NCBI GenBank assembly: GCA_965263375.1
Contig: OZ253669.1
Coordinates: 62,001 to 126,000 of the forward strand
Source: JAJFFW01 sp965263375
GTDB taxonomy: Bacteria; Pseudomonadota; Alphaproteobacteria; Caulobacterales; Parvularculaceae
DNA length: 64,000 bases
Reading direction: 5' to 3'
Positions 35,769 through 44,223 of the stretch are shown here, one piece after another. Numbering within the stretch: position 1 is the first letter of the stretch; each line of letters opens with the position of its first letter. A model generated the notes under the pieces. That model was not told the origin of the DNA. It saw nothing but the letters and a program-made list of their open reading frames with translations, and did not search any database. Made by a program: the position numbers and the translations under genes.

Positions 35769-37070
35769 TTAAAGTGATCGCACAGCTGGCTCACCAGCCT
35801 GCGGCGTCAATAATAAATCCGTAAGCGCCCAAACTAGAGCGTCTAACCGGTCCGGGCTTTTCGCGCCCGTTCCCACATAGGTGGCCATTTGATCTTCAAG
35901 GCTCGGGAAAACCCCGACATGGCGCACGCGCCCCTGCTCATAAAGCGCTGCGATGGGCTCGGCCCTTAGTCTCTTGCCAGCCCTGGCGCGCACCGCCTTA
36001 ATCGGCGCTGATTTATCCACCTGTTCGATAACCGCACGGGCCATATCGCCCCCTTGGTTAACTTCCACCACAAGCCGGTCGGCTGAAAATTCATCGAAAG
36101 CCGCCATTGCGCGCGCCGCCCATCCTTGGGGTGATAATCCCTGAACAGAACGGTCCGCCAACACAAAGCCCGTTCGTTGGTCATTTATCACCGTCACGCC
36201 AGCAACGATAATTCCGCATTCATCAGCATCAGGCCCAGCGCTTGCAGGCGGGTCCACGGCGACGACAATCCGGTCAAGGTCAGGCGCAGCGCTTATCCGC
36301 GCCGCTTCGATCATGTCCCAATTCCATAGGGCGCCAGCGATATCCTCAATCAGCTCGCCGCTTAGCTCCTGGCGACCAAGGGCTGTTCCCTCATAAGCGC
36401 TTGCGATCTCAGTAAAGAAGGCCTTCGCAAGGTTTTCTTCATTGTCGTAAGATGAAGACCGCGTCACCACGGTCGTTTTTGAGGCGAGCAAGCGCTTGAT
36501 AAGCGCCGTTGGCCGCGGCGTCGTGGTCACCGCCTGCTGCGGGCGGGCGCCCAGCCGCAACGCTAATTGCAAATTGCTCCATGTTTCATCCGCATACCGC
36601 CACTTACAAAGTTCATCGCCCCATGCTGCATGAAACTGATAGCCCCGCAAACCATCCGGGTCTTCAGCGGAGAAACAATAAGCGACAGCGCCATCGGGCC
36701 ACTCCAAACGGCGCCGCGCCGCATGATAGTCCGGCCTGTTATGGGGCGGCTCCACCGCGATGATGCCGGAAGGCCCTTCGATCATGACTTCCCTCGCATC
36801 TGCGTAAGTTTCCGCGACCAACGCAATGCGTATTGCTTCACTCGGGTTTTGGCTTTCTTTATCATTGGCAAGTTCAGCTTTAAGCCGCGCAGCCGCCATG
36901 CGAATCCATTCTGCGCCTGCGCGTGTTTTTCCCGCGCCTCGTCCGCCGAGCAAAAGCCACGTGGTCCAATCTTGCCCCGGCGGAGGCTGTTGGTCAGGGC
37001 GCGCCAGCGTTTGCCAATCATAGCGTCCTGTTCCCGGATAAATTTTTTCAAGGGCCGCATTAATCGTCAT
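35769..37070 (-). CDS. GTA large terminase subunit (gp2)
   Basis: 433 residues from the ATG at 37070. The ATPase domain has Walker A GGRGAGKT (residues 42-49), and the Q/adenine region precedes it. The nuclease domain carries DRIVVAVDPPASAGPDADECG and the acidic VVEVNQGGDMARAVIEQ segment. TerL powers headful packaging of host DNA into GTA heads. The frame is open to 37214, but that part lies inside the gp1 gene in another frame. The 37070 start overlaps the gp1 stop by 11 bases, as in coupled operons, so it is preferred. Confidence 0.94.
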   Translation of the reverse strand: MTINAALEKIYPGTGRYDWQTLARPDQQPPPGQDWTTWLLLGGRGAGKTRAGAEWIRMAAARLKAELANDKESQNPSEAIRIALVAETYADAREVMIEGPSGIIAVEPPHNRPDYHAARRRLEWPDGAVAYCFSAEDPDGLRGYQFHAAWGDELCKWRYADETWSNLQLALRLGARPQQAVTTTPRPTALIKRLLASKTTVVTRSSSYDNEENLAKAFFTEIASAYEGTALGRQELSGELIEDIAGALWNWDMIEAARISAAPDLDRIVVAVDPPASAGPDADECGIIVAGVTVINDQRTGFVLADRSVQGLSPQGWAARAMAAFDEFSADRLVVEVNQGGDMARAVIEQVDKSAPIKAVRARAGKRLRAEPIAALYEQGRVRHVGVFPSLEDQMATYVGTGAKSPDRLDALVWALTDLLLTPQAGEPAVRSL

Positions 37071-37473
37071 CCTTTTGATTTTTTGCGCCGTCGTTTCGTT
37101 CGACAGCGCCTTGTTTATCGATGGTTTTTCCGGCCGCATTTTGCTGGTCGGAGGGGATAAAACTTTGTTCACAGATGTCTTCGCTTTGGAGGACTTGGGC
37201 ATATTTTTCTTCAATATCAGCTCTAAGCGCTTCGATTTGTTTGGGCGTTAAGGGGGTGGGCGCGGCTTGCTTGGCCGCCACGTCATGTTCCACCTGATCC
37301 TTTAGCTGCGTTGCTTGCTGTGCAGCGCGGAGCAAAACGCCAATACTGCGCGCCCCGCGATCAAATTCACCAGGCTCCAAGCCTTGGATATTCATATCGC
37401 AAAGACGATCCGCAGCCAGATGAACCGCTTGTGCAAAAATCGTTTCCAATGATCGGATCGCTTGTTCGCTCAT
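37060..37473 (-). CDS. GTA small terminase subunit (gp1)
   Basis: 137 residues, first in the GTA operon. The N-terminus MSEQAIRSLETIFAQAVHLAADRL and the central helices SIGVLLRAAQQATQLKDQVEHDVAA fit the RcGTA gp1/TerS family, which recognises DNA loosely and supports headful packaging. The C-terminal 45 residues are charged and probably disordered, ending KNQKDDD. The ribosome site AAAGGG lies eight bases before the ATG. The GTA promoter must lie in the 193 bp upstream (37474-37666). Confidence 0.85.
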   Translation of the reverse strand: MSEQAIRSLETIFAQAVHLAADRLCDMNIQGLEPGEFDRGARSIGVLLRAAQQATQLKDQVEHDVAAKQAAPTPLTPKQIEALRADIEEKYAQVLQSEDICEQSFIPSDQQNAAGKTIDKQGAVERNDGAKNQKDDD

Positions 37474-37631
37474 GCGCGCGCCCTTTGTCTTGCCACCGTT
37501 AATTCGATGAGGCCATCATAGGCGCGGGCGTAAGGGGGAGGATAAGTTTCCTACAAATCGTCGTAAACGCGATGAAATCGCTTTTAAAGACAGTGGTTTT
37601 TTATAGGTATCGTTTTTACTTTTTGAGCGGA

Positions 37632-37661
37632 TTGAAAATTTTTTTCAGATTAAATTTTCAA
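37632..37661. terminator. A+T-rich hairpin between ycgN-like gene and GTA operon
   Basis: TTGAAAATTT (37632-37641) / AAATTTTCAA (37652-37661), a 10-bp perfect inverted repeat with a T-rich loop, just past the stop of the YcgN-like gene and in the region that must hold the GTA promoter. It could be a terminator or a regulator site. Confidence 0.4.
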
Positions 37662-37666
37662 AATCA

Positions 37667-38173
37667 CTAACAACGCTGGCTTGTAACGCGCATTTCTAGC
37701 GCGTCATCACTGACGTCTTCTTCACTGTCGAGGCGCGAAGGCACAGCCGCCCCGCCCTTGACGGCGCCGTCCAAATCACCGCTGATCAGCGGATGCCAAT
37801 CGGGCAACGCCTCGCCCCGCGCCAGACGGCGATAAGCGCACGTCTCAGGCATCCAAGGAAGCGCCCCAGCGCTTTCAGCCGTTAAGCGCAGACAATCGGG
37901 CACTTTCTCATGACGCGCCCCATAATCGCGGCATCGGCGGGTTGTTGCATCAAACAGCTTACACGCCACATCCGTTTCAAACGTCTCACCCGTTTCATCG
38001 TCTGTAAGCAAGACAAGGCAGCAGCGCCCACACCCGTCACAAAGCGTCTCCCACTCCCGGTCATTCATTTGTGAAAGGGGCTTATTTTCCCAGTAACGGG
38101 TTTCGCGTAAGCCTTGCCAGGCGGCGTCCAGCTTACCATCCTGTAAAAGCTCAACTTTTGGCTCACTTGTCAT
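37667..38173 (-). CDS. YcgN family cysteine-cluster protein (UPF0260)
   Basis: 168 residues. The family core is the cysteine cluster WETLCDGCGRCCLVLLTDDETGE followed by VACKLFDATTRRCRDYGARHEKVPDCLRL and the later CAYRRLARGEALPDWHPL, all typical of YcgN/UPF0260 proteins. The cysteines suggest a zinc or iron-sulfur site; the cellular role is not established. It lies on the same strand as, and upstream of, the GTA operon with an A+T-rich hairpin between. Confidence 0.9.
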   Translation of the reverse strand: MTSEPKVELLQDGKLDAAWQGLRETRYWENKPLSQMNDREWETLCDGCGRCCLVLLTDDETGETFETDVACKLFDATTRRCRDYGARHEKVPDCLRLTAESAGALPWMPETCAYRRLARGEALPDWHPLISGDLDGAVKGGAAVPSRLDSEEDVSDDALEMRVTSQRC

Positions 38174-38368
38174 GGTTTCGCCATTTCCTGCCTTACGCTC
38201 GTCATGGTATGGGAGAATATGAACCTTTAAGAGCGAAACGAAATCATAATACAGGGTGCTTATTCCGCAATACGGGGTTCGCGCCTATGATAGCGGGCAA
38301 GATTTAAGGGCTAGACGCGATTTGGAGTGATCTGAAGCGCCTAACGCCATAGTTTAAGCGGGGCCGCG

Positions 38369-40603
38369 ATGGCGGATGATAAAAACCAATCCCAAAATCG
38401 CGCCTCAAAGGCGTTAGAGGGGAGCAAGGGAGCCGTAAAAGCCCTATTGGGCGGTGTTGGCGTGGCCGCAAGCGCAATCAACAGCGCCGCCAAGTCCTTA
38501 GGACGTGACTTATCAGCAGGCGCGGGCGCTTTAAAGAACGACGTCACAGACCTTTTTCGCCGCGGCGGTTCAAAACGCAGCGCATCAGACAATCAACCAG
38601 AAAGCTGGCAGGATTTTCCCCCCGACCCCTTTGATGATGACGGCGAGGACACAGCGCCAGACGAAAACCACCATGGCCCATCACACAAATCGGGTCGTTG
38701 GCGCTTTGCTGGGCACCTTTTAAACCTTTGCGTATCACTCGGCTCTGTCGGGTTAATTGGCGCCTTGGCTGTCGCCTTTCTTCATTACGCGCCAAGGGCC
38801 CAGATTGGCGCAGACCTTTGGGCGGTAAACCGCCTTCCGTCGTTGGTTATTCTTGACCGATATGGGGAAGAGATCGCCGCCCGCGGCGCGCGTTATGGGG
38901 AGACGGTGAACGTTTCTGAGCTGCCCGATTATCTATTGCAAGCTTTCCTCGCCACAGAAGACCGCCGCTTTTACAAACATAGCGGCGTTGATCTTCGCGG
39001 CACCACGCGGGCATTCGTTAAAAACTTACGCTCCGGCGGGGTTGTGGAAGGCGGGTCCACCATCACCCAACAGCTCGCCAAAAACTTATTCCTGTCGCCC
39101 GAGCAAACCTATGACCGCAAGATCCGCGAGGCGTTGCTCGCGATCTGGCTTGAGGGGCACTACGAAAAAGACGAGATCTTATCGCTTTATCTAAACCGCA
39201 TCTATCTTGGCGCGGGCGCTTACGGCATTGAGTCCGCCGCCAAGACCTATTTTGGCAAATCCGCCAAACAGGTGGATCTAGCAGAAGCCGTAATGCTCGC
39301 CGGGCTGCCCAAGGCGCCGTCGGCCCTTGCCCCGACCCTTAACCCCTTTGGCGCCGCCGACCGCGCCGAAGAGGTTTTAAATAACCTTCTTGAGATTGAT
39401 GCGATCACCCCCTTTGAAGCGCGCGAGGCGCGCAAGAACCCGCCGGTGATCACGCAAAATGCGGCGGGCGCTGGTCTTGGTTATTTTTATGATTATGTTT
39501 CCGCCAAGGCGAAACTTATCGCGGGCGAACAGTCGAACGATCTAATCGTCTCTACAACAATTGATTCTAAAATGCAGCAAGCGGCGGAAGCGGCAATCAC
39601 CGAAGTCATCACGACCGACGCGAAGATCGCGGGCGCAGAGCAGGCCGCCCTTGTCGCCTATGACAAAGACGGCGCCATGCGCGCCATGGTGGGCGGGCTT
39701 TCCTATGTGGAAAGTCAGTTTAACCGCGCCACCCAGGCCAAACGCCAACCGGGTTCAGCCTTTAAGCCGTTTGTTTATATCGCCGCCCTTGAAAACGGCA
39801 TGAGCCCGCGCACAAAGTTTGTGGACCAACCAATCGATATTGATGGCTGGCAACCTGCTAACTATTCCAACAAATATAACGGGCCCATGCGCCTTACTGA
39901 AGCGATGGCGAACTCCGTCAACTCCGTCGCCGTACAAGTAAGCGAGACCGTCGGGCGACAAAAAGTTTCCGAAGTCGCCAAACGCCTTGGCGTCAAGGCG
40001 GATGTGCCCGCGCACCCGTCTATTGCGCTTGGCGCGGCAAACATGACCCTTGAGGATTTGACCGGCGCCTATCTGCCCCTCGCCCGCGGGGGGATAAGCG
40101 CGGCGCCCTATACAATCCGCTCAATATCCACCGGCGCGGGCGAGATTATCTATACAAGGCCCGAGCCAACGGTTGAGCGGCTGATCGCAAGAGATGTGTC
40201 TGAGAATATGAACCACCTGCTTTATCAGGTCATGCATTCCGGCACGGGCGGCCGCGCGCGCCTTGGCCGCCGCGCCGCCGTTGGAAAGACCGGCACCACC
40301 AATGACTGGCGCGACGCGTGGTTTGTGGGGTACACCGCGCAAATGACAGCGGGCGTCTGGGTCGGCAATGACGTCTATCGCGGGATGGACAAAATCACCG
40401 GCGGGCAATTACCCGCCATGATCTGGGCGGATTTTATGAAGACCGCCCACCAGGACCTTCCCCGCCGCTCCATCAAAGGGGCGACCCCTTCTGTGACGTA
40501 CACGAATGAGGGGGCGCTGTTAGGGTTTTACCGCACCCTATCGCGCGACCTTGACCGCGTGCGCCGCGACGGCAATGAACGCCGCGGCCGCAAAGGCCGA
40601 TAG
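38369..40603 (+). CDS. Bifunctional penicillin-binding protein, PBP1A type
   Basis: 744-residue class A PBP. A long hydrophilic, acidic cytoplasmic tail (residues 1-110, including FDDDGEDTAPDE) precedes one transmembrane helix at about 115-136. The GT51 glycosyltransferase domain has LATEDRRFYKHSGVD, GGSTITQQLAKNLFLS and RKIREALLAIWLE. The transpeptidase domain has the SxxK serine in PGSAFKPFVYIAALENG, the SxN motif in MANSVNSVAVQ and KTGTTNDWRDAWFVGYT. It polymerises and cross-links peptidoglycan at the inner membrane. The unusually long N-terminal tail may bind cytoplasmic partners. A weak hairpin follows the gene. Confidence 0.95.
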   Translation: MADDKNQSQNRASKALEGSKGAVKALLGGVGVAASAINSAAKSLGRDLSAGAGALKNDVTDLFRRGGSKRSASDNQPESWQDFPPDPFDDDGEDTAPDENHHGPSHKSGRWRFAGHLLNLCVSLGSVGLIGALAVAFLHYAPRAQIGADLWAVNRLPSLVILDRYGEEIAARGARYGETVNVSELPDYLLQAFLATEDRRFYKHSGVDLRGTTRAFVKNLRSGGVVEGGSTITQQLAKNLFLSPEQTYDRKIREALLAIWLEGHYEKDEILSLYLNRIYLGAGAYGIESAAKTYFGKSAKQVDLAEAVMLAGLPKAPSALAPTLNPFGAADRAEEVLNNLLEIDAITPFEAREARKNPPVITQNAAGAGLGYFYDYVSAKAKLIAGEQSNDLIVSTTIDSKMQQAAEAAITEVITTDAKIAGAEQAALVAYDKDGAMRAMVGGLSYVESQFNRATQAKRQPGSAFKPFVYIAALENGMSPRTKFVDQPIDIDGWQPANYSNKYNGPMRLTEAMANSVNSVAVQVSETVGRQKVSEVAKRLGVKADVPAHPSIALGAANMTLEDLTGAYLPLARGGISAAPYTIRSISTGAGEIIYTRPEPTVERLIARDVSENMNHLLYQVMHSGTGGRARLGRRAAVGKTGTTNDWRDAWFVGYTAQMTAGVWVGNDVYRGMDKITGGQLPAMIWADFMKTAHQDLPRRSIKGATPSVTYTNEGALLGFYRTLSRDLDRVRRDGNERRGRKGR

Positions 40604-40683
40604 CGGGGCCGATAGAGAGGCCGGTAGGGGAGAAAGTAGGGGCGCCAGTCGGGGAAAATACGGCGGGCGAAGACAATTGGGAA

Positions 40684-40707
40684 AGACGGCTTCTTGCGCC
40701 GCCGTCT
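40684..40707 (+). terminator. Hairpin downstream of PBP1A gene
   Basis: AGACGGC (40684-40690) / GCCGTCT (40701-40707) with a 10-nt loop and a following CTTCTTCT pyrimidine run, between the PBP gene and the NACHT gene; a weak intrinsic terminator candidate. Confidence 0.45.
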
Positions 40708-40772
40708 CTTCTTCTGATACCTTTCCCCTGGCTTAAAACCACTTTTCGGCACAGACATAATGGGGAGAGACT

Positions 40773-43580
40773 ATGTCCGTCGGCATTCGCATGACGCCGC
40801 CTGCGTCAAAAATCAAATTTAGCTGGGTTGACGTTTTCAATGCTTCCGTCGATGCGGCGGCGATCAGCGTGGGCGTCAGCTTGACGGGGGCTGCGTCACC
40901 TAGGGCGATCGGCGGGCTTATAAAGTCGCTGCGCAAGACCTTTTCCCTTGAAGAGACTGCGGAAAGCCGCGCGTGGTCCCTGGTCGGACTTTGCTTCGCC
41001 CACGCGATTGACATCGTTTTTTCCGATGAAGACGAAAAGCCCCAACGCGATTGCGCAATCGCGGTGATGGAAGAGTTCATGCCCACGCTGAACGAAAAGC
41101 CATTCCATTTAACAACAGATTTTTTTGACCACCCGTCGGCGGCGCCCCTTTATATGGCCCTGCGCGATGCCTTCCTTACCGCCGCCCGTGATTTGGACCT
41201 TACAATTCCTGAGGACGCAATCGGCCAGCTTGACGCCGCAATGGGACCAGCCCTCCACCAGGCGACCGCGCAAGGGGGCGATTTGTTCGGTGATCTGCGC
41301 GAGAGGGCCGCTGTCGGGTTAGAAGCCGCGGAACGCGAGGATGAGTGGCTGCGGTATCGCAAGAAGCTTATGTATTCGGTTGAGACAAAACCCCTTTGGG
41401 GCCAGGAACTCCTTTGGGAGCAGGAGGAAAAGGCCGTCACCCTAAGCGATCTTTATGTCCCGACCCGCGCCCTGCGCACGCAAACCGATGATGCGAAGGC
41501 GCAGCCTAATACCCTTGTTGATTTAACCTGCGAGCTTGATGACTGGCTGGTGAAAGACATTAACAAAGACCACGCCGTCGCCGTTCTTTCCGGCGGGCCA
41601 GGATGCGGTAAATCTTCTTTTGCGAAAATGTTTGCGGCAAGGCTCGCCAAGAATGCAAACGTTCGCCCGCTGTTGATTGAGCTTCAACACCTTGATGACG
41701 TCACGCAATTAAAGACGAAAATTGAGGCGTATCTATGCCGGGTAAGCTTAGATTTTCACAACGACCCGCTTTCAGACCCAAGCCCGATACGGCCTTATGT
41801 TTTCATCTTTGACGGCCTTGACGAGCTTGTTTTGCCAAACAGCGGCGGCGCAAAAGAAATTGCCGAAACTTTTTGGGTTAGCCTGAACCAGCTTATGAAC
41901 GAGATGAATGGCAGCGGCGCGATTAGGGCGCGCGCCATCGTCTCCGGCCGGGACCCGATCGTGCAAATCGCCCTCGCCCATTATTTGGCGCGCGAAACAC
42001 CGCGCACCCAAATCTTTCACATCTGCGGGTATGAAGATCTGAGCGATAAAATCAGCACCGACAATGACGATGACGACAAAGCCTCAAACCATAAACCATC
42101 AAAAGATAAACCCATTAAGCATGTTCAAAACAATGCTGAAACGGGGGACTTGCGCCCCGCCTTTTGGGCGAATTACGCCAAGGCGTTAGACGCGCCAACG
42201 GCGCTGCCCCCCATATTGTCTGATAGTAATCTTGATACACTGACGTTTGAACCACTTCTTTGTTATCTATTGTGCCTAACCGATTTGATCAAAGACGGTT
42301 ACGACGCGGAAAACACAAACCGCAATATTGTTTACCAACACTTGATTGACGAGGTTTGGGCGAGACGCGGCCGCGAAGATAAGCGCGGGCCGATATTCGC
42401 CTTTAAAGATCAAGACGCGTTTGAGCTTGTGTTGGAACACATCGCCCTCGCCGCCTGGCGCAGCGGCGATGCGCGTTCCGCCGATTATAACGCCTTTCTT
42501 AGCGCCATCAAAAAACAGCCCGTTGAAGAAATTTGGCAAGAATTTCTTCAGGATATAAAAAATCAAAATAAAATAGACCCCGCGCAAGAAGGTTTTACAA
42601 CCCTGGCCTTAAGTTTCTTTTTTAGAAATTCAGCAACCCCCGGGCGCGGTTTTGAATTCACCCATAAAAGTTTTGGGGAATATTTGGCCGCAAGGCGCAT
42701 CGTAAATTATTTAAAGGATGAAGAAACGATCAAGGCCTTTTCCACCATCAGGTCTAGCGAAAAACTAAAAGATTGGTTGAACCTGACCGGTAAGGTTGAG
42801 CTTACACATGAAATTGCTGAGTTTATTCGCGGCGAAATGTGGCGATTATCTATGGAAGAGCTGGCGCAATTGCGCGAGGCCCTCGCCAAAGCCATGCGCA
42901 TCACCGTGAAGGAGGGGATGCCCGTTCATGTAGGCGATGAAGAAACTTGGCGCGACGCCGAAACAAGACAGCGCAATGCGGAAGGAAGCCTGCTCACCTG
43001 TCTTAGCGCGTGCAGCTGTGTTTTAATGCAAACTGACGAAACCGCGAAAGCGATCAGCCCCCTGCCCGATAACGCGCCCATATCAACAGCCCGCCAGCTT
43101 TTTGATCGCTTACTGATTACTGATCCCTTACAAGGCGCAATAAACCGCCGCCTTCAAGGCCTCGACTTTAAAAAATCAAATTTTGAGAAAACAAATCTGT
43201 ACATAGCTAATTTATCATATTCTAGTTTTGACGGCGCCAGCCTTGACAGCGCCACCCTTACATTCGCCACCCTTACATTCGCCAACCTTACATTCGCCAA
43301 CCTTACACGCGCCAACCTTAGAGGCGCCGACCTTATAAACGCCGACCTTAGGGGCGCCGACCTTAGCGGCGCTGACCTTAGCGGCGCTGACCTTAGCTAC
43401 GCCAACCTTAGCGACGCCGGCCTTAGGGGCGCCAACCTTAGAAGCGCGAGAAACCTTTCCCAATCACAAATTGAGCTGGCGATTGGCGATTCTAGAACCA
43501 TCCTCCCCGCGGGGCTTACACGCCCCGATCGTTGGTCAGATCATAGGGAACTAGTGGATAACGAGGACAAGGAAGAATAA
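40773..43580 (+). CDS. NACHT/STAND NTPase with C-terminal pentapeptide repeats (NLR-like)
   Basis: 935 residues, ATG preceded by GGGGAGAG. Residues 1-230 form a helical N-terminal domain I do not recognise; an effector module would sit here. The NTPase has Walker A SGGPGCGKSS (273-282), Walker B YVFIFDGLDEL (342-352) and a sensor-like IVSGRDP (389-395). A charged low-complexity insert lies at 425-455. The helical part has FTHKSFGEYLAARR (629-642), the NACHT-specific motif. Residues 797-895 are pentapeptide repeats of the A(D/N)LxG type forming a right-handed beta fan, probably the ligand-sensing part. This order (effector, NACHT, repeats) is that of NLR immune receptors and bacterial bNACHT/Avs-like defence proteins. 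Codon use is like the neighbours. It stands alone after the PBP gene. A defence role is inferred. Confidence 0.85.
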   Translation: MSVGIRMTPPASKIKFSWVDVFNASVDAAAISVGVSLTGAASPRAIGGLIKSLRKTFSLEETAESRAWSLVGLCFAHAIDIVFSDEDEKPQRDCAIAVMEEFMPTLNEKPFHLTTDFFDHPSAAPLYMALRDAFLTAARDLDLTIPEDAIGQLDAAMGPALHQATAQGGDLFGDLRERAAVGLEAAEREDEWLRYRKKLMYSVETKPLWGQELLWEQEEKAVTLSDLYVPTRALRTQTDDAKAQPNTLVDLTCELDDWLVKDINKDHAVAVLSGGPGCGKSSFAKMFAARLAKNANVRPLLIELQHLDDVTQLKTKIEAYLCRVSLDFHNDPLSDPSPIRPYVFIFDGLDELVLPNSGGAKEIAETFWVSLNQLMNEMNGSGAIRARAIVSGRDPIVQIALAHYLARETPRTQIFHICGYEDLSDKISTDNDDDDKASNHKPSKDKPIKHVQNNAETGDLRPAFWANYAKALDAPTALPPILSDSNLDTLTFEPLLCYLLCLTDLIKDGYDAENTNRNIVYQHLIDEVWARRGREDKRGPIFAFKDQDAFELVLEHIALAAWRSGDARSADYNAFLSAIKKQPVEEIWQEFLQDIKNQNKIDPAQEGFTTLALSFFFRNSATPGRGFEFTHKSFGEYLAARRIVNYLKDEETIKAFSTIRSSEKLKDWLNLTGKVELTHEIAEFIRGEMWRLSMEELAQLREALAKAMRITVKEGMPVHVGDEETWRDAETRQRNAEGSLLTCLSACSCVLMQTDETAKAISPLPDNAPISTARQLFDRLLITDPLQGAINRRLQGLDFKKSNFEKTNLYIANLSYSSFDGASLDSATLTFATLTFANLTFANLTRANLRGADLINADLRGADLSGADLSGADLSYANLSDAGLRGANLRSARNLSQSQIELAIGDSRTILPAGLTRPDRWSDHRELVDNEDKEE
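43234..43449 (+). repeat. Degenerate 15-bp tandem repeats coding pentapeptide fan
   Basis: About fourteen 15-bp units of the type GCCNACCTTANNNNC run through the 3' part of the NACHT gene. Several adjacent units are nearly identical (GCCAACCTTACATTC, GCCGACCTTAGNGGC), showing recent unit duplication. They encode the pentapeptide repeats A-N/D-L-x-x. Confidence 0.9.
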
Positions 43581-43586
43581 GCCGCA

Positions 43587-43612
43587 GGCGGACTTAAAAA
43601 TCTAAGCCCGCC
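43587..43612. terminator. Convergent hairpin after NACHT gene
   Basis: GGCGGACTTA (43587-43596) pairs with TAAGCCCGCC (43603-43612) with one mismatch and a 6-nt loop. It lies between the convergent NACHT gene and the membrane-protein gene at 43644. No clear U-tract, so termination is possible but unproven. Confidence 0.45.
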
Positions 43613-43643
43613 ATATATTCCTAACGCGCCGTCTAACGTTCGT

Positions 43644-44081
43644 TCACACCGCATCGGCCGCGGCGCTTTGTTGCGCGCCCATCAGCGGAAGCACGAATAT
43701 CGCCAAAAAGCCGGTGTTCATCACCACATTGAACGGCGCGCCCGCAAGCACAGACCCGGCGCCGTCAATCACAAACCAGACGACAACACTGGAAAGGATA
43801 AGCCGTTTAGCAAGCGCCGGATCACGCGGGTAAAGCTGGCTCGTAATCTGCCAAATCATCACGCCCCATCCGGCCATGAGGCCCCCGGCGATCGCCCATA
43901 AAAGGCGCATTTCCGGCGTATTATTGCTGGGCGACCCATCAAACGGGAAAAACGCAAGATCCGCCATAAAGGCTGAATAGCTGGGCGCCAACGTCGACGC
44001 GGCGAGCAAGCCGGAAAGCCCAAAACCGATCAACACCGCCGAGGCGGCTTTTAAATAAGAAACCGTTTTATTTGCAGACAT
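43644..44081 (-). CDS. Small four-helix membrane protein, hypothetical
   Basis: 145 residues from the ATG at 44081, which has GAGGCTAAG before it. Four hydrophobic segments are visible: AASAVLIGFGLSGLLAAST, LLWAIAGGLMAGWGVMIWQI, LILSSVVVWFVIDGAGSVLAG and VVMNTGFLAIFVLPLMGA. It resembles small integral proteins that are paired with XRE-type repressors, but I cannot name the family. It is divergent from the XRE/MmyB-like regulator, and the shared intergenic region contains a TTACCT-CAC-AGGTAA operator. It is probably the regulator's target. Function unknown. Confidence 0.75.
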   Translation of the reverse strand: MSANKTVSYLKAASAVLIGFGLSGLLAASTLAPSYSAFMADLAFFPFDGSPSNNTPEMRLLWAIAGGLMAGWGVMIWQITSQLYPRDPALAKRLILSSVVVWFVIDGAGSVLAGAPFNVVMNTGFLAIFVLPLMGAQQSAAADAV

Positions 44082-44138
44082 CTTAGCCTCCTTCATTTCA
44101 CTTGCCATCAAACTGACAGGGGGAAAGAGGCAAAACAA

Positions 44139-44153
44139 TTACCTCACAGGTAA
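44139..44153. promoter_or_regulatory. TTACCT-N3-AGGTAA operator in divergent regulator region
   Basis: A 15-bp palindrome with perfect 6-bp arms (44139-44144 / 44148-44153) and spacer CAC. It lies in the 142-bp gap between two divergent genes, just upstream of an extended -10 TGTTATAAT at 44162-44170 that faces the XRE regulator. A bound dimer would overlap the -35 region, so autorepression and repression of the membrane-protein gene are both plausible. Confidence 0.65.
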
Positions 44154-44161
44154 GTGCGCTG

Positions 44162-44170
44162 TGTTATAAT
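44162..44170 (+). promoter_or_regulatory. Extended -10 promoter of XRE regulator
   Basis: TGTTATAAT (TGn plus consensus TATAAT) 53 bp upstream of the regulator ATG, without a good -35; the operator palindrome occupies the -35 area. Confidence 0.55.
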
Positions 44171-44223
44171 CCCGGCGATTGTGGCCCGCACCACCGATTG
44201 CGGCACGTAAGAAAGAAACGAGC

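Larger units (their letters stand above)
23684..37473 (-). mobile_element. Complete gene transfer agent (RcGTA-like) structural cluster
   Basis: Seventeen genes on one strand in the order of the Rhodobacter capsulatus GTA: gp1 small terminase, gp2 large terminase, gp3 portal, gp3.5, gp4 protease, gp5 capsid, gp6-gp8 connectors, gp9 major tail, gp10, gp10.1, gp11 tape measure, then gp12-gp15 baseplate and host-specificity genes. Most neighbours overlap by a few bases. There is no integrase, repressor, replication or lysis gene and no att-like repeat, which argues against a prophage. GTAs package random host DNA. The head-spike and lysis genes known to lie elsewhere in other genomes are not in this window. 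Confidence 0.93.

Noticed and set aside
37070..37214. N-terminal extension of the large terminase
   Set aside because: It lies in the gp1 gene in another frame; the family start and coupling support 37070.
23684..37473. Prophage
   Set aside because: No integrase, repressor, replication, lysis or att sites; gene order and families are those of a GTA.
43234..43449. CRISPR array
   Set aside because: The 15-bp repeats are in-frame coding units without unique spacers.
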